In this document: positions 1 through 14,600 of the stretch, piece after piece
Layout: each line of letters starts with the position of its first letter
Position numbering within the stretch: position 1 is the stretch's first letter
Source: Lineus longissimus
Lineage: Eukaryota > Nemertea > Pilidiophora > Heteronemertea > Lineidae
Direction of reading: 5' to 3'
Assembly: GCF_910592395.1 (NCBI RefSeq)
Contig: NC_088309.1
Coordinates: 4,404,501-4,468,500 of the forward strand
DNA length: 64,000 bases
Made by a program: the position numbers and the translations under genes
Notes under the pieces: model-generated
What the model was told of the DNA's origin: nothing
The model's input: only the letters and a program-made list of their open reading frames with translations
The model's database searches: none

Positions 1-2050
1 AATGTACATAACAACATGCGTAACATGTACGTATACATCGCAACACGCGTTTGACCATGCAGTGCTCAGCCGTTTCTGTTGATTTGGCAACATCCCTACC
101 ACAGCAAAACTATCAAATATGGTCAACATTTCCAAGCCTGTTCAATAATTGCACCAATTTCCCAAACATCAGTCTTCCCTCCCCATGGTAAGCGCAGATG
201 ACATCCATTTCTAATCCATTATTAGATAGGACTCTGCACAGAGTAGATCCTGTCATCTCTGGAGTCCCAATGACAAGGACGAGCCATGTAATTACTTATG
301 AAGAGTGGACGATGAAATTTCCCCGAACACTACGGGGGTGGAGATCTTGTTCGGGTTCCTACAGCGCGGTATTAAATAGCTGCAGAGGAACGTCATTACG
401 AGTCAAGATTGCATTGTCAAGATAGTTTAAAGCTCGTATAGTCTTTGAGTTGGGGACGGGTGTTTTGTACAATTTGAATTAGGTCTTGATAAAGGATCAC
501 CATCGAAGTATGAATTCCGATTCAAAAAGGGTATAATAAACATTTGCAATCAAATTAAAAGCCAGCGGTCAAGGACCCAAACAACCTTCAACTCTTCACA
601 TATTTGCAAAAAAATGTTTCACAAGACGAGATGACTGCAACGTTTTCATGCGGCGGTCACTGCAAGCTTATGGCAAACAATTTCAAACCACTCGAGGAAT
701 TGCCAGATGGGAGTGTTCGTGCTGTGTGCAATCATCTAAGAAGTTACTTTTTCGCATCTAACAAGCAAAAGTAATCAAGAAAATTAGAAATGTGGAGAGA
801 GTCCAACAGGGACAAGATAGTCGCCTTGTTATTGTCGCTTCAGTGGTACATGTATCTCTTGGGAGCCGGAAGTGCAGTGGCGGTAATGAGCAATAATCAG
901 TGTACACGTTTACGCTCCACAAACCCACCGTCGCTCACATTTGTTTGTCGTTATCCCCATAATACGTGGACGAACGCAACACACCAGCTAAATCATGAAG
1001 TTTGAAATGTTTTATCTCTTTTTTGGCTTTGGGCCAGTGTAAGCTTTGCGCGATGCCAACCTTACCGGTACTTCTTTATTGCGCGCATTACCTGTTAAAA
1101 CTCCGGAAAACCGAGGATATTTTTGATAATTCCCTTTCTCTTCGATTACCGATAACCGGGCAAGTAGATTTCCGACAGTCTGCCACCAATGGTATTGAAA
1201 GCGGAAACAATGTGCCACTGGGATGGTTAACCTTTCTGCTAGGAGTCCGATTCATATTGATTCTTACTTTCGAGCCAAGCGAGAGCATGCTGGTTGAGCG
1301 GCCGTAAATTTGCTCATGTAAGCCAATTATAGCGAATATTTCATTGGATGAGAAAGAAATTGACCATGGAAGCATCTTCTTTGGACAGTGAAGTGTAGTC
1401 CATAAACTTAAATGCAACAAAACAAGCGAACGGTTTCACAGGAATGGCAAAATAATGATGTATAATTCTTACTCTATGTACACAGGAATCATGATGACAG
1501 TACGCTTTTACTGTACAACTGTCCCAAAGCGCTTTACATGTGCGTGCATTCCCAAGCATATGAATTTCTGTAGAAACTTAGGAGCGAATACACACTGCAC
1601 TACACTTGGTCATTTCATTTTAATAGCGTCACATTTCTTGGCGTTTGCACTATGATGTTGTTACTTGTGAAGTAGTTAGTGTGAAGCAGGTTGCAGGGTT
1701 GTCTTCAAAAGACTTGATATTATGTAAACACCAACCTTCTCAAAACACCATGATCTCATCCTGGCTTATTTTATCAAGAGTTACCCGCCCTCTGAAAAGA
1801 AATAGTGTTAAATGTTATTTGAGAAGGACACATCGTCAAAAGGCGTGCAGTAGAGGCAGGAATACAGTGTACCATTAGAAAACTTCAAACGTCTTTAAAT
1901 CGCCCTGGTAGAGTTAAAATTGTTGTTAAACGTTTAGTATCTGCACAGATGATCATGACATTGTTGTTATTTTATCATTACTGCTATCACAGATTTCACA
2001 ATAGCCTACACAGCTTGTTTAGCGTGCTCATTTAATTTTCAAGCAAATTA
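1..2050. other. intergenic, no gene recognised
   Basis: Several short ORFs exist on both strands (the longest about 110 codons near 1088-1420), but none has a recognisable motif or flanking splice sites. They overlap one another in conflicting frames, as chance ORFs do. The right edge abuts the 3' end of the coiled-coil gene. I see no RNA gene or clear repeat. Confidence 0.5.
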
Positions 2051-2052
2051 AT

Positions 2053-2058
2053 TTTATT
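2053..2058 (-). terminator. poly(A) signal of coiled-coil gene
   Basis: On the minus strand the hexamer AATAAA lies 46 bases past the TGA stop of the coiled-coil gene, in an AT-rich 3' untranslated context. It is the natural cleavage and polyadenylation signal for that transcript. Confidence 0.65.
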
Positions 2059-2103
2059 TCATAATAAAGAAGATCCCAAAATGTATTCAGTTTTTGACTG
2101 CTT

Positions 2104-2666
2104 TCAATACCTTCTTATTTTGCTGCTAGATGAAGCTCCATTACTCGTTGCCATGGCATCAACAACATCCGTTACTTCATCACATGCCGTGCACTCTACA
2201 TCATCCGGGGATCGTGTCTCGTCACATCCGCTATCGTCCGGTACATCCGTCACAGGTGTTGTGGAACCCGACACCGACATCTTAGGACTATTTGGACTTT
2301 CAACATCCATGCTATTGTAAACCGAATCAACTCCCTCTGGATTCGTCTCGTCAGTATTTTTAATGGGCGGGGCAGATTTAGCGATGGCTCTGACGTCCTC
2401 CATGTTTGACTTTGGTATCTTTGACGACAACGATGACAGTGATAACGGACTTGGCGGTGCATGCCGCCCTTTCTTCCCCTTGGCGCCAATGTTGCTGAGA
2501 TTCGAATCTGAGAGGGTTGGAGCACGAGAAAACCGTAGTGGGATTGGATGAGCGGGTCTTTCAGAGGCAGGCTTCCGTTCCGATGGGGTGCGACTGAGCC
2601 TTGGATCAGACAATTGTCGTAGGTTTGTCTTTGGGAAAAAGTGAAGGATTTCACATTTTCTGGCCT
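2104..2666 (-). CDS. coiled-coil gene exon 28 (C-terminal)
   Basis: The acceptor is a pyrimidine run ending TTGCAG. The exon is read in the frame that starts with two bases of a split codon and ends at TGA 2104-2106. It encodes about 186 residues (1172-1358), low in coiled coil and rich in Ser, Pro and Arg, with an acidic stretch near the end and a final KIRRY. A second open frame here (2250-2672) lacks the compositional continuity and is treated as a shadow. Confidence 0.72.
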
Positions 2667-5600
2667 CTGCAATTAAAGGAAGGTCTCACCATAATTTTTT
2701 TGGCAAGTTACAGTCAAACCCCGCTGTTTACAATTGCATGAGTCGGGTTAGTCAAAACTGGCGGCAGTTAATTGTCTGTTACAGAAGAGGATGGCCGGTA
2801 GCTTACGCTGTTGTGGCCACTAAGTACAATGGGATAATGTGCTGTTGGTAATCCTATACCGGAGAGGATTCGCCAATCCTCTGTCTGGAAGCAGACTTTA
2901 CGTTAATGACGAGACAACCAGCGGCAGAAGGGAAAAGTCAGGTACTCAAAGGTCAGTCAATCTACTGGACCAAATCCGAAAGCGTGGGTACTCCTCGTGT
3001 CCACTCTCTTCCTCATCAGGTATCGCCTCGTGCCCTCGTTAACTCTTTGCCATGTTTTCCCGTTATGACGTTTCACTTTATGTTTAGTGAAACTATCTAC
3101 ACATGGCCAAGTAGAGTAGATAGAACAACTTGTGATCATCTATATCACAAGCCCAAATAGAACCCGTCATTCGCCACACCATTTCGAAGCCATGGTGCCA
3201 CGGACTAGCGCACGTAGAGTAGATATGAATAACCAAGGGACTCATTCCGTCGTCCGATCCTGGAATGAATTATGACCGTACTCTATCATCGAGCGTCCCC
3301 TGTCGCCAATTCCGACGAAAGATGGCTGGAGTAATGAAAAAAATACCTGACGCCGTGTAACCCCAAACCAAAAATCGCGTGCGTCGAATATTTACATGTC
3401 TATGATACATGTACTACACACTAAGCCATTGGTTTCGCTGTTTGATCAGTACCATACGTGTATACGTCAATACAGTTTTCTTGAAACTGGAGTTCTCACC
3501 AACAACTTTTGTAATATGAGTAACTTATTCCAATGCATTTCGATGGAAACTGACACTCAGTGCTACATTGTTACTGTTTGATGCAGAGGTGTCTCATGTT
3601 CCTGCATTAAACTCCCTCTAGTTTCAATTATATATTCATTCCTCACCTCCATCAAGCACACTAATCGACGTCAAATGATACTTTATTCTGACGAGTTCCA
3701 TAACGAACACCGTTGAATTTGAAGCTTTTAAACGGGAAATCTGAAACTGACAAGAGTTTACCGATGAATCATCGAACCTGATTTATATTTGATGAGGTCT
3801 TCCATAGCTTTCCTCAGCTTCTCCTTGAGCTCAGTGATATGTCTGTCCTTTAGTTGTATTTGTTCCTCTAAGGAAGATCTCACTTGTCGCTTCTCCTCTT
3901 CAAATATCACCTTCAGGTCCTAAAAGCAATGATAAAAATAATCAAAACAGCACGGTTTATACTTGAAATGTTTTCGAGAAAGCAGAGAACAGAATCTTCT
4001 TGAGTATACATGTATATGGAAAGGGTTTACGTCGACTTGACAGTTCTTGAAATAATAAGGATAAGAACCCACAATTCATGTACATTAGCTTTAACCCAGG
4101 TTCAAATCCTGGTCACGGCACCATTTGAAATTCTCCAGCTTCAAGAAACACATCCGAACATATTGGTTCTTCATACCAGTCTGATTTATTTGCCAACACA
4201 CAGCCCAATTGGGCACACATAATGACATTACATAAACCAACAAACACTTCACTACAATGCATAAATTGAACTGGTCCCACAATAGTCAATAGAATTTGAC
4301 AGCGATACTTCTGAGGCTTTTTGTTCCACTCGCCGAGCTCAATCATTACTATCCCGTTATACTGCGCTAGAACTGGCTCAAGGAGAGCAGCTAAGCACCG
4401 GACAAGATATGGACACGCCACATGGACAAGACGTGTCTGATTCCATTAGGGATGCCAAAATTACATGACGCAGAATTAGACTGGACATCGCCTTGCTGTT
4501 GATTTTGACAATCTTCTCAGTACATAATCACAAGTGTCACGAATGTGTCTTGCTGAGGTGTCGACTCTGGTCAGTGGTAATTCGCACATCCCAAAGGCGA
4601 TAATAAGCAAGTTCAGCGATCATGTTACATGTATCTTAACGATGTCACACTCTCAGATGTCGTGTATATGGCCATCATCGACAACTCAAAATACCCGCCT
4701 TCTGGTTACACGTGAAGCCCTTTTGGTAGAGGTTGGTCTTCAGTTATGTCAGTCTGCTGTAAATGTATATCGCACAGCTCAGCGACAAATAAGGAATGTG
4801 AAATCCGAAACTCTCTGAGGATGTGTATTTAATTAACTAATCGCGGACTGGAGGTATAAGTTTTATCACCAAACACTAAAAGGGTGAACTACATCTCCAT
4901 CCGAGCCATTTGATATTGTTGAGACAAGCGATACCGACAGTGAGGTACATTTGTCAATTTCTGTTCGGCTTAAACACTTCAAATCTAACACTGAAACGTA
5001 TTTTAAACTGTGTTTTTTCTGAGTTAATAATTCTTTAAATATTACATCAGCATTAGACTGATTCTCATGATGGCTCTTAATACAACTCAACGAAGTTTTC
5101 TTGACACTTTTATCATTCGTGTAGTTTCTTCAAGTATACATGTATTGAACTGAAATTTGGGCATCAAGAAGAACATTATCATCTAGACAATGAATGGTAA
5201 GTGGTAGTTAGTGTAACAAGGACTTTCATCTTGTATTGAGTAGGCTACGGTAGTTTACTTCAATCTTCATCTGATTAAAATGAGTAACTATGTAATCAAT
5301 TTTTGTTTAAAGGGTTAAACGGATGTGACAAGGACCAACAAGGCCACTTAGATCGCAAATCCCAAAGTAATCACGCAGAACCGCAGGTCATCATTCGATA
5401 ATAGGCAATTTGTCTGATCGCCCTCGTAAGACCTTTAAACGCCTCCTGGGTGTAATCAGGGGACGCTACATCAAAGTGATACACCGCTGGACATCATGGA
5501 CCGAGATGGATACAGGATAGGGAGTGGGTGTGTTTATGAATATGTAGAAAACATCCTGGTTGTCGATAATCTTTAAAATAATTGATACTCAGAAAAATCA

Positions 5601-8600
5601 CGAATATTCCGTCTTTTCACGGACAAATCGGCGAATTCTCGGGTTATGTGCACTTTTTTTAATCTTTCTTCGTTTACCAGTAACTGCCAGTGCAACCTTG
5701 GAAACTATGACGGGTGATGCATTATCAAGTTGAAATTAAGAATGATGAAGAATGCTGATTTTAGTTTTATCAAACACTTGATTGATTGACTATACGTGAT
5801 TGATTGGATCATAGATACATCCTGATATTCACGGCACTCATGACATTTCACTGATTCGTCTCGGATTCTAACTGACAAGTAATCTTTGCCATCTAGCCTC
5901 ATTCACCCAACCGTTAAAACAATCCACAAGCCAAGCCAAGAGGTTTATCGCATGGCTCGTCAGCATTCCTTAGAGAGGTTCATCTGTGTTCTACCATTTA
6001 TCTCAAATATGAACAAAGTCAGTTCCACAGTAGAGTTTCAGGTTTAGTGAACATCACTCGTTGTAACCACGATGGCGTCAGATGTATCGTAAACTTACAC
6101 TATATGCCCCAAATCTGAATAGTGCGTATACTACGTCCTTATAGACCCGGTGTAATGTTTTTGAGTGTTTCTGTTTTTGAGTGTTTCCCCTCATTGTTTG
6201 GGAACGCTCAAAAATAGATTGACAAGTTTTTCTGTGTATCCCCCCTATTGAAAAGTCGTGGTCTCTCTAGCTGCCTATTGTTTGGAAACACTGACACATG
6301 GGGAACAACCACAGATGTTACACCGGTTCCGAACTATTGAATAGTGTCTTTTCACATTTTGCTGTGAATAGAAACGATTCATACATGTAGATGTTAACAC
6401 CAATCAACAAGGACGTAGTATACGAGCATTGTTCAGATTTGAGACATTATTTAGAGTGGAACTGAAGTAGTGACCAATCGGTCCCCTTAAACCAAGTTGC
6501 TTTTCCTTTCGTATTCTATAAACAGCAACATCGAGTTGCCAGTGGCTTCGACTAAACAGATACAGTAGACATATAACTGTATAAGATTCAGCTTCTTTGA
6601 CAATGCTTCTGATCGTTTATCTCGTCACGTTCCACCGAATACTGTGATATTGAACAGACCTCACCGAAACCCAGGCAGTGCAACGGAAAGTCATCAATCT
6701 CATCCGAGAGCAGACATCAAACAATTCGATTTTGACTCTGTATTCAAATGGTAGCGCCTCATGAATAACTAATCAAAGCGTAACATCGTTTCTCTTTGTT
6801 CTCATAGGAAACCGGCCTGGTCTCCTTGGTTGAGATGGTCAGGTTGGTCCATGTGAGTGTCGGGGTGACTTCCGACCGGCTAGATTGATCTTCGAGAGAA
6901 GTCATGTTACAGTGTCATTTCTCATTATCGTTCAGTTATAAAAAAGATGACCTTTTCATGGGATCACAATCCCGCTTTGAATATGAAACCAGTGATATGA
7001 GGGGGTCAGGAAAAGAACTAAGTCAAAATAGACACCATGTCCCCAGGCGAATTTATGGAAAGCATCACCACTGCAGTGTTGATAGAGTCGTCCCGACAAG
7101 GTAAACACCCGGCCTGTATTTATCGGCAAGATATTGCCATTCGCGATCGTCCTAACATATATTTCATTCGTCCTACTCCTTGAAGTATAGGTTTTTGAGC
7201 TTTTGAAAAACCTTTGAAGGTTAAGCGGCCAACACAAATACGCATCCCTTATATGTCTCTCAGCGAAATGAGAAACCCTTTTTCTGAAAGCGTGCCACTC
7301 GATTAAGTAAGATCGTTTTCACCTAGTTTATATCGTCATTATTTTCCTCAAGTGTGTTCTAGCCAGTCAAAGTAACATTGCTTCGCTTTAACAAAGATGG
7401 ATGGCAAGAAAGGCACAACTGAACCATGCTTACGTACCTGCATTCCTTCCCGTAAGTCCGCCGCATCCTTCAACGCAATATTCCGCTGGTTTTTGGCTTC
7501 AGTCAATCTCCGGTTGTAATCTGGGGAAAAAGGAGTTTCATGGTAGATTAATTTGTGACAGTGTGACGGGCTGGTAGCGGGGCATGACAGATTTATGGTA
7601 TTCTTGAGGCTGCCGTTTGTGACGGGGTTGCAGAATGAGGCCAGGGATCGGCGTAGACGGTATCTTAACATGTTCTTTTAAGCTTTACATGTTCTTTTTA
7701 GCTTTTGGCTCGACAGTATTGAGCCCCAAGCTCAAAACATTTACAAGAAATTGTTAGTTTGAGATATGACGGGACTGCATCCATGCCTTGCTCAAACGGC
7801 TTCAATTAAAAGGCCCGTAAATTTTAAACATGATCATTGTTTATGGAAGAGTGTTCTGCTGGCAGCAGCTTCATTACATAGCCTGGCCATCTTATAAATC
7901 CAGGGAGACCAATGATATATCAAGAAGCTCCAGAATACGACTTATTTTGCGATACTGTAACATGGACAAAGTGCGCGCTCTCTTCATAGATTCCAAGTGC
8001 ATGTACATGTATTAAGCTATTCACCTCATAGAAATATCCGTCTTAGAACTGAGTCAATATTTTTTCCATTTCATCTTATTACACTGTAGGTCAACAAAAA
8101 GTAACAACCACTTACTATAATAAATCTTGAAAAATACGCAATTAATGTCTTAGATTGCCTCTCATTATTCGCTTTCTGTGTCTGTACCTAAAGAGTCGCC
8201 TACTTGACTCGCATCTCCGATACGATATTGCATTCGGAATGTCTTTTGGGAGACATGTTCGGGTTTTAAAGCAGAGTTAGGGGTATTGGTCGCAGTGTTA
8301 GATGAGTTTAGAGGGCAAATTATGAGGACGGATTGGAGCTGTAAAATATGTTATTAGGAGGGGGACTCAAAAGAGATGTTATTTATCGACATGTCCCATT
8401 CAGTTGGAAAGCTTTAATCACCGACATCACACGATTTATCTAAGGTTAGTTTCCTTCTAGACCGTGCCCAGTGTAAATTGACACCCTCAATTTACTGTAA
8501 ATTCACCCCATCTGATTACAACATGTTTCTATTAGAGCACTACCAAGATCTAATTTTTCAAATCCCCCTGTCCAATCTGGTTAAGGTAGTCGTCCATCTT

Positions 8601-11600
8601 CCTACTTACACCATCCAGTCAATCTTCACGCCGTAATCACATGCCACTCTCTATTTAATTCCCGCTTGTTTTCATAGTAAAATTGGAAACGTCTATCTTA
8701 GCGTGTTAAGGAGCGAGCAGTCTACATGCTATTTGAAGGGAATCTGACTTTATTAGGTATTGAATATTTTATGAAGCAAATCATCTTATTGTACGTCATG
8801 CGGGACTGACTTTCATGCTTTCAATGCTGATGAGGAAAGGTTGGCGGTGTTAGTTAAGCAGTGTGCCTTGGGGCAGATTCACTCTTGCTATAATGGTCTA
8901 ATTATGATCCCATCATCCGCTCTAAAATAAATCCGGATTCACTCTTGCTATAGCCTAATGGTCTAATTATGACCCCATCCAAAAAAAATCGACCGACTTC
9001 ATGAAAAGTTGATCATTGGCTTCAGAATATTGCTGCTGATCCTAAAGCGAGAAGTGCTGAGTTACGCTGGAAAGCGGAAATTGCGATTAATCACATTATA
9101 TGGACTGTTCAATTGTGTTGGTAATCACAGTGTAGTACGCCAAAATTTACTTCCAACGCACGAGAAATACTTTGCCTGCCACGCCCTTGATACTTGCCGG
9201 CCAGTAGTAAATTAGAACAACTGCTCCCTCGCAAGGTTTTGAGGAGAATTGAAAAATTCAGAACAATAATGGTAAACCCACACCGTACACCTCACTGCCA
9301 GATCTTGTGAGATTCGGGTTGTCGATCAGCAGATGGAGCTATCCCATAATGAGAGATGCGGAAATACGATGACGAGAACGAGGCTGAGAGTCGATTGATA
9401 AAATTGAACCGGATCTAGTAGAACACAAAATACGCCCATCATCCTAAACGGACTAGGCGTTACACAGTGAGACTAATACCAAACCCATGACGTCCTACAC
9501 TGTGATGTATGTACACTGTGACTAGTGCAAAGTAACAGGAGGGAAAACGTGTTGTTAGGGGTGGGAGTTTTAACAAACTTTTGAATGAAATCCACCATTA
9601 CCTAATGGTTCATCAGGAGAAGCCGTGCTTTCTGAAAGGAAGTAACACAAAATAAGCCCGCCACCTATAGAACAACACGACCAAGGAACTTCACTATAAA
9701 ACAAAATACGAACTACACTCTGTGCAAAATACATGTGGTTCGGATAATAAGAAGGAGACTGCAGGTAGAAGCCATGTGGACCAGATTAGGTTGCACAAAG
9801 CCACCGATTGGCGTCTCTACTCACTTCCGGCTCAGTCTCTGCTAACGTTTGGCACCATTGACCAGCAGATTCAGTTCCCTAACTGGCATATCAGTCAAAT
9901 ACCACCAACTGGACCCTCTGGATCCTGCCTAGTCCCTGTTACACTTTAGCGGCAGGGCAATTTTGATCCAAACTTGGAGCTTGGTTAGCTCAGTCGACAG
10001 GAATGCCAAGAAAGTATCGTTTTCATAAGCGAATGTTTTTTCTTTGAGAGAACTTTACGCTTGGTAGTCAAATAAAGCTAGACATGCCAGCGGGTGATTG
10101 CCGTTTATTGAAATTGAAAAGAAATCACAATCACTGGCAAATTTGAAACTGTGTTTAACGTTAATTGGATCGCGGGCACGAATAGCTTTGCCTGAAGTAC
10201 GATCCGTGAAAGAGATAGTCATTCGAAATCCTGCTGACATTAAAGCATTAATTGAAAATACGCGAGTCTAGCGCGGAGTAATAGGTTGATAATTGACTAT
10301 CGGTTTGGATACTCATCTAGAAGCCCCTGGAGACAGTTTCGTGTTGATCGGCTTCGATATCGAAGGCTTGGAATCGTGTATGGATGTTTTGTGCGAGTCA
10401 GTGTCACCGAGTTAACCCATTATCATAGTCGTACATGGAATGATGTTGAGAACCGCATGTATATATCTAAAGTGACTAAGCAGAATGACCGAGACTGCTG
10501 TATGACTGGCTGTCTTGCAAATGACCTTATTACCGCGTAACTTTTAAATCACGATTTGCGAATTTGAGTCAAACCCGTTCAGTTCAAAATGCTGCTTACT
10601 ATCACTTCGCTTCAATTCACCAATGCGTCAAGAGCTTTCCATTTCGATCGACAGGTTAACTTTCCCCAAATTTAGGTCTTGCCAAAAACAGTTCGTATTA
10701 TGAGGCATATAGCCCATCACTACAACTTCAATGACGATACTCATAACTACGAACCATTCGATGGACGTGTAGATTTAAAGACTGCGAATCAGGTCAGTCG
10801 TTAACAGCATTTATGATATCGGTAAGCCACAACCAAGATACGAAATGTGCAAAAGTGTACGTTTTTGGGGAAATGTCTTAAACTCACCGTTTTCCCTGAG
10901 TTTCAACGATTCAACATTTCGTGACAATTCATCACGTTCGCCTTGAACACTGGAACAAAACCGAGTCATTGTCAGTGAATTGATACGGACTGATATACAT
11001 ATACATTCATTATTTCCATTAATAACAAAATGTCTTTTCACCAAAGGAATTGTTACATGAGCCATCTTGCTTTTGTGCTCAGCGGGCTATATTTAACAAG
11101 GTTATAACTTCTTTATGCCGGTGGTTATTTCAATGGAAAGTGAATTATTGTATTCAACAAATTGCTGATTTCAGGGACGAATGGAATAATGGAAAAGATA
11201 AGTTTTATTGACAAGCAAAGCTGAAGACGCTGCAACTACTTTTCATGGACGGCGGAAAGCAAATTGTTCCAGGTCCGGTAGTGTATGCGAATAACGAAGA
11301 TGATTGCAGCCGGAGGCTAATATAAAGGAAAGATTGGTTCAGAAGAAAGTGTTTATACCTTCGGTGACTGGTTAAACGGCTGATTATGGAAAGTATCTTG
11401 TACCTAATACAATATTCGAGCTTGGTATATACACACCTTTTTAATTTCTCCTCGAGAGCCTTCAAAGACTGCGAAGACTCACTCGTCATCTGGTAAACGC
11501 GACCCTTCAAATCTCGAATCTCATTTTCCCTGAAATGATTCAACGCATTCGACAATCAGACAAAAATAGATATACATGTATATGTAGTGGGTTATTGTAG

Positions 11601-14600
11601 TCAAATGTTTATGTTGAAAAAGTCGAGCCAATGGAATCTGACATCTCCCAGGGCATCAATAGAGAGTCACGTTCAAACGCAGCTGACACAATTTCCTAAA
11701 TATTACAGGGCAAGTACCGGCTTTTCAAAAAATTAGATGGACACATTATACCATGTCGAAACACAATCACAAAAACAGTCGTCATGGAGTCTTTTTCAAG
11801 TTTAGCATAGCGCCGTAGATATTCACCCGACGGTAAAAAGCAACTTGAAACTACACGATATTCGCTTAATAACTCTGGTTATAATGGCTGTCAAAACATG
11901 ATGGCAGCCAGACACCTCATATAGCCCCATCACAATGAGACTCATCATTGGCAGGGTCAACTCAATCCCGGGAATGAAGTCAATACTTGGATCCAGCAGC
12001 GTTGACAGTTTTGAATATATACATGGGAGCGTTACTGCTCATACATGTACATTTATACATTACTTGTCAACAGATGAGTCAACGACGCGCTACGATCATC
12101 TGGTTTTTTTAAAACTGTATCGTAGTTTTAAAAAACAACAGAAGTTTCTTCTCGAACATCAAAATCTATCAATGACAGAAAAGAAGTGCCGTGCTGTTGC
12201 TTCAAAACCAATCAGCAAGGGTTAATTAATTGCGTCATGTTAGGCGATGATTGGACGTGGGATGACTATCTTGACTCATCAATCGGATTGGGTTGGTTAG
12301 CGGGGGATATCTCATCCATTCCAGTAAGCTTAGGACAATTGATTTATGACTTGGAAATCAACACCCGTCCTGGCTTAGCGAGACGTACGCAGTTTATGAA
12401 GCAGATTTGGAGAGGGTTTCATATAAAAGCTAAACGTTTACGTCAATGCGTAAGTCTGTTTTGTGACATATCGGACACTTGTATGACTGAGAGTGTTTTT
12501 AAAGCTGAGATCGAAGTGACTTTCAAAAGCAGTGCCTTCAGGTCATGGAGTGGCTTACTTTGTGATCTGCTCATCCCTGGCGTTCCTGAGCCGGCCCTCA
12601 ATATCCTGTATCGCCCGGTCTTTACTCTGGATGATCTCGAGCAGTCTGTGTAGTTCCTTTCTCATTTGGATCAACTCGGAACTTAGGTCCTCCAACGATT
12701 GCTGAAGTATAGAACGAAGAAGAGAATAGTTAAGAGCCTGAACGAAAATTTAATTGTTCCCCGCCTAAGAGGGTTTGCGTCAAAGTATCATTTTTTTACC
12801 ACTTGCGAATCCCACACTACATGTATGCAATATGAGAAATACTTATCTAACTGATATGAGGTTACTTAAGCAAATGGCTGATGGCATAAACGATTGAATC
12901 AAATAAGAGTTACACTGTAATAACTTTATTCAAGCATTGCTCTAAAGCTCACACGGTTCGTCCTCTGGTGGCTTCTTTATTTCCCTGTGCGAAGCTGTCA
13001 CCATTGGCGACAAAAAAGCTTCGCTCTCCGAACCAACATGTAACATTTTTTTAGGAGTGATTTATGATAATAGGAACTGGTTTCTATGGAAAACAAGAAC
13101 ATCAAAGCAGGTGAATTTGATCAGTCTTTAGAAGTCAGCCAAAGAGAGATATTTAATGCCAAACTTAATCATAGTAATGGCCAATTAGGTTTAAGTAATG
13201 TATGTAATAAAACTTGGTAAGATGATTCCATGTATAGACACTGCACATCTAGTCTACCATCTTGGATCTTTTGCAAACTGTCAAATCTTAGCGGGATTAA
13301 ATTTTCAATTCGCAGATTTGGCGAATAACCTACGGACCATTATCCCACTACACTATACCTTGCTACATGCTTTAAAAAGTCCAACTCGCTGCAAGTTTCT
13401 TGTCAAAGTGATGTTCTGAGACTGTTGTACAATGCATCGTATTTTTGAGAAACACTGGTCTTGTTATCAATTGACAAATAGACTCACCATGGATACAGAA
13501 GAAACTACTTGGTAAAAGAGATTGACACGTCACCCAATAAGAACCACTGAAAACGCAAATGTACTCTCAGAGCAGATCATTTTCTTTCAAAAGGCGATCA
13601 GATTTACTGGCATAAGCAACCTACTTCTTAAAGGACAGTGGAAAAGCAAATCTGCTGAGCCGCCAGATCCCAATGATGTTTTCAACAGTTAACGGAGGTT
13701 ATTGGTATCAACTGGCTATCCAGTTAATGCCTTCATCGGGACTCGTTCAGCAGTATGCCCATAAGAAACGATTAAATTTGTATTCTCAGCAATATTCTCC
13801 TGAGGAAGAAATGTCAATTTGCTTTTCGCAAACCTCCACTCAGGGATTTCGAAGATGAATCAAGCAGCTCATCATGTAAGATAGATGCCTACAAATTAAG
13901 CCATGATTTAGACATTTCTAATCTGGTAGGTGGTATCCATGGGTATGATCGCACACGTTATGCTAGTAAATAACCATGATTGCAAATTCTCGATAGATTT
14001 TAGTCATTTTGTTATTACATCAAATTGGCTAAACCATTAGAGACTGATATCATGCGAAGACAGACGATTATTTTTTCAGTGGTTATTATGGCGACGTTTT
14101 AGCGTCTCTTGGCAAATGTATCTGTTGCGTCTCATAAATCTATCGAAAGTGATCTAGTAAAAGCAGTATTCAGATGTTTCGCCGACTAAAACATTCTTCT
14201 ACTTGTTAAGTCTCAACATTAAGAAGAATAGAACGTCATGCTTTTTCGCCTTTGTTATGATCATGATTTTCATGACAAGGCAACGTGACGAAACAGGACA
14301 GTGAAGGACTGTTTGTAGCTGAGGGTTGTATCCGACCAGGCCATAGCTGCAGGACAGAGTCACCATGATACTTTTGAATAAGAACTTTCATGCATCCCAA
14401 AGTTTGTCTCGTGAGGAGAATCGGGAGATGATCAGTTCCATTTACATGTACTTAGACCGCGTGAACTCAGTGCAGAAGGATGAGAAGCGGTGAACAGCAC
14501 TTAGCGAGTAAATGATTAGTCTAAGATATGTGGTAGCTTTCTGTAAAGTTAGCGATCTAATTGATTTCTAGTAGCCAACTACATTAGTACCAGAGACCTT

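Noticed and set aside
1088-1420. Minus-strand ORF of 110 codons
   Set aside because: It overlaps a similar-sized plus-strand ORF and has no recognisable motif and no splice or promoter context.
2250-2672. Alternative minus-strand frame of 140 codons over the last exon
   Set aside because: The overlapping frame that splices in from phase 1 has the composition of a real tail and a poly(A) signal after its stop.
12186-12653. Plus-strand ORF of 155 codons
   Set aside because: Its end overlaps minus-strand exon 22 of the coiled-coil gene, and the rest has no domain. It is an antisense shadow plus chance extension.
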